From G020353115 sp964640125 (GTDB lineage Bacteria > Bacteroidota > Bacteroidia > Bacteroidales > VadinHA17), in contig CAZXGG010000041.1 of assembly GCA_964640125.1 (NCBI GenBank), forward strand, positions 1 to 32,890: 32,890 nt of DNA, in the 5' to 3' direction. The position numbers and the translations under genes were made by a program. Each line of letters opens with the position of its first letter. Within the stretch, counting starts at the first letter, position 1. Below are positions 31,646 to 32,890 of this stretch, one piece after another. The notes beneath the pieces were generated by a model that searched no databases, was not told the origin of the DNA, and saw nothing but the letters and a program-made list of their open reading frames with translations.

Positions 31646-32862
31646 TTTCTACAATTTAATTTATAAATAAAAAACAGGGAAGATATAATTGATAATGCAA
31701 ATAAAGAAAAGAAGAGGTGAAATCCAAACCGTTCAATGATCCAGCCACCCAGGATCGGAAAGAGTGCGGGTAACACATTCCCTGCTCCTGCAATACCAGT
31801 ATAAAGAGCCCTGTTATCGGTTCCTGACACTTCAAGTAACACCCCGTTCATGGATATACTATAGATCGAATAGATGATTCCTCCGGTTAAAAAGATGAAT
31901 CTGAACGGGGGTGCATTGGATGTTATCATTAGAATCAGGGTTACCGAAATGACCAGGAAAACATTCCCATATAATAAATACCGGTATCTATATTTTTTGG
32001 ATAGTAATAAGAGAAGTAATCCGACACCAACACTTCCAATCACTTTAAACAACAAAAACAAACCGGTTTCTTGGCTTTGTGTATGATACAATTCTTTAGC
32101 ATACAGCATGATAAAAGGTAACAAGGTGATGCTTATGCCCATGGTATTGATAAATCCCAGGAAATAACCCAGCTTTCTGTTTTGTCCCAATTCTACTTTG
32201 ATTAATGAAAGAAAATGTCCCGGATTTCTCACAACCATTCGGGAAGGAACCTGTTCCTTTAATTTCCAGAAACCCAGAGATGCAATAAAAAGTGCAAGAA
32301 ATCCAATGAAAAACATATGGGCATAATTTATGGGGAAACTCTGAAGAGTGAGTACTTTTTTAGCGAACAAAGCCGACAAAAATAATATCACTCCTGTTGC
32401 AACCTGCTTTACGGAAAAAAACCGCTTTCTCGAAGATTGCATAACTGACTTACCCAGAATATCGGTGTAGCTTATGTTGGCAAATGCTCCACCCAGTGAA
32501 AAAGAGGTGATCAGAATAAATAACATCAAGATGATCATGTCGCCCATGATCAGAGATGAAAAATAGAGCATGAAAGCTATCAGCAGCAGGGATAAGATTC
32601 TTGCATTGATGCCCAGCAATAAAAATTTCCTTTTGTATGCATAATTGCTGACAAAGGGTGCAAATATCAGCTGTGTAAAGCTTGATCCGCCAAGCATAAT
32701 AGCTGTCATCAAACCAACGTGCAATCCATTGCCTCCTGCTTCAACAAGCATGGCAGGGATCACCGTATCCACGTCCATAAAATTCATGGCAAGTGCAAGA
32801 AACGAGGTATGCCAGATAAATGCATAGTAATTATTGCGGGATATATCCGGTGTAAGTTTCAT
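31642..32862 (-). CDS. Major facilitator superfamily transporter
   Basis: This 406-residue inner-membrane protein has about 12 hydrophobic helices, the MFS-like FAPFVSNYAYKRKFLLLG loop between helices 2 and 3, a central loop around residues 205-225, and GWIIERFGFHLFFSL near the end. The substrate cannot be predicted from the sequence. The order of overlaps (ATGA with the editing-domain gene) shows it is the first gene visible in a three-gene operon; whether a further gene lies upstream cannot be seen, as only 28 bases remain in the window. No signature for drug-specific subfamilies was identified. Confidence 0.88.
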   Translation of the reverse strand: MKLTPDISRNNYYAFIWHTSFLALAMNFMDVDTVIPAMLVEAGGNGLHVGLMTAIMLGGSSFTQLIFAPFVSNYAYKRKFLLLGINARILSLLLIAFMLYFSSLIMGDMIILMLFILITSFSLGGAFANISYTDILGKSVMQSSRKRFFSVKQVATGVILFLSALFAKKVLTLQSFPINYAHMFFIGFLALFIASLGFWKLKEQVPSRMVVRNPGHFLSLIKVELGQNRKLGYFLGFINTMGISITLLPFIMLYAKELYHTQSQETGLFLLFKVIGSVGVGLLLLLLSKKYRYRYLLYGNVFLVISVTLILMITSNAPPFRFIFLTGGIIYSIYSISMNGVLLEVSGTDNRALYTGIAGAGNVLPALFPILGGWIIERFGFHLFFSLFALSIISSLFFIYKLNCRK

Positions 32863-32890
32863 TTAAAATCCCTTCAGAATTTCCAGGGGT

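Overview
The window looks like chromosomal DNA from a member of the Bacteroidota. The evidence is a complete PorP/SprF-GldK-GldL-GldM-GldN type IX secretion (T9SS) core, DUF4270 and DUF4197 lipoproteins, several upstream sites matching the Bacteroidota -7 element TAnnTTTG, and few Shine-Dalgarno sequences. An anaerobic or microaerobic lineage near the Bacteroidales/Marinilabiliales is an inference from the heterodisulfide-reductase-like genes and the FNR-like regulator. No rRNA, tRNA, CRISPR array or insertion sequence was recognised, and no gene-free stretch exceeds about 255 bases.

Layout. 1-309 is the end of a LamG-domain protein. 373-2464 (minus) carries a DUF4270 lipoprotein and a starch-synthase-like N-terminal half protein. 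2636-7668 (plus) carries panC, panD, a UPF0104-type membrane protein, an RfaE2-like nucleotidyltransferase, radA and a DUF4197 lipoprotein. 7759-10125 (minus) is a class A penicillin-binding protein. 10243-13727 (plus) is topA and an arginase-fold protein that has lost half of its metal ligands. 13981-19818 is the T9SS block, closed by a bidirectional terminator shared with convergent manC (19867-20958). 21103-22592 is an MlaE/MlaF transporter pair. 22811-24553 is a Cys/Met-metabolism PLP enzyme followed directly by a THEP1-like NTPase.

The most interesting part is 24604-30294. A Crp/Fnr regulator (minus) diverges from a sulfur-carrier/electron-transfer operon: DsrE2-like, TusA, an FlpD/MvhD-like protein, a short QmoA-like HdrA, a full HdrA and a small winged-helix protein. 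Between them lies a perfect TGTGA-N6-TCACA operator flanked by two divergent TAnnTTTG promoters, placed so that one protein could activate the operon and repress its own gene. The regulator joins FNR-like cysteines to a CRP-like recognition helix that fits this operator. HdrB, HdrC and a QmoC-like membrane subunit are absent from the window, so the redox partner is unknown. The operon is followed by a compact nest of perfect hairpins and a possible 50-residue small protein.

30288-32862 (minus) is a tightly overlapping three-gene operon: an MFS transporter, a free-standing archaeal-type threonyl-tRNA synthetase editing domain, and a radical SAM protein with a C-terminal winged helix. This is an unusual combination that may serve amino-acid analogue defence or tRNA quality control (hypothesis).
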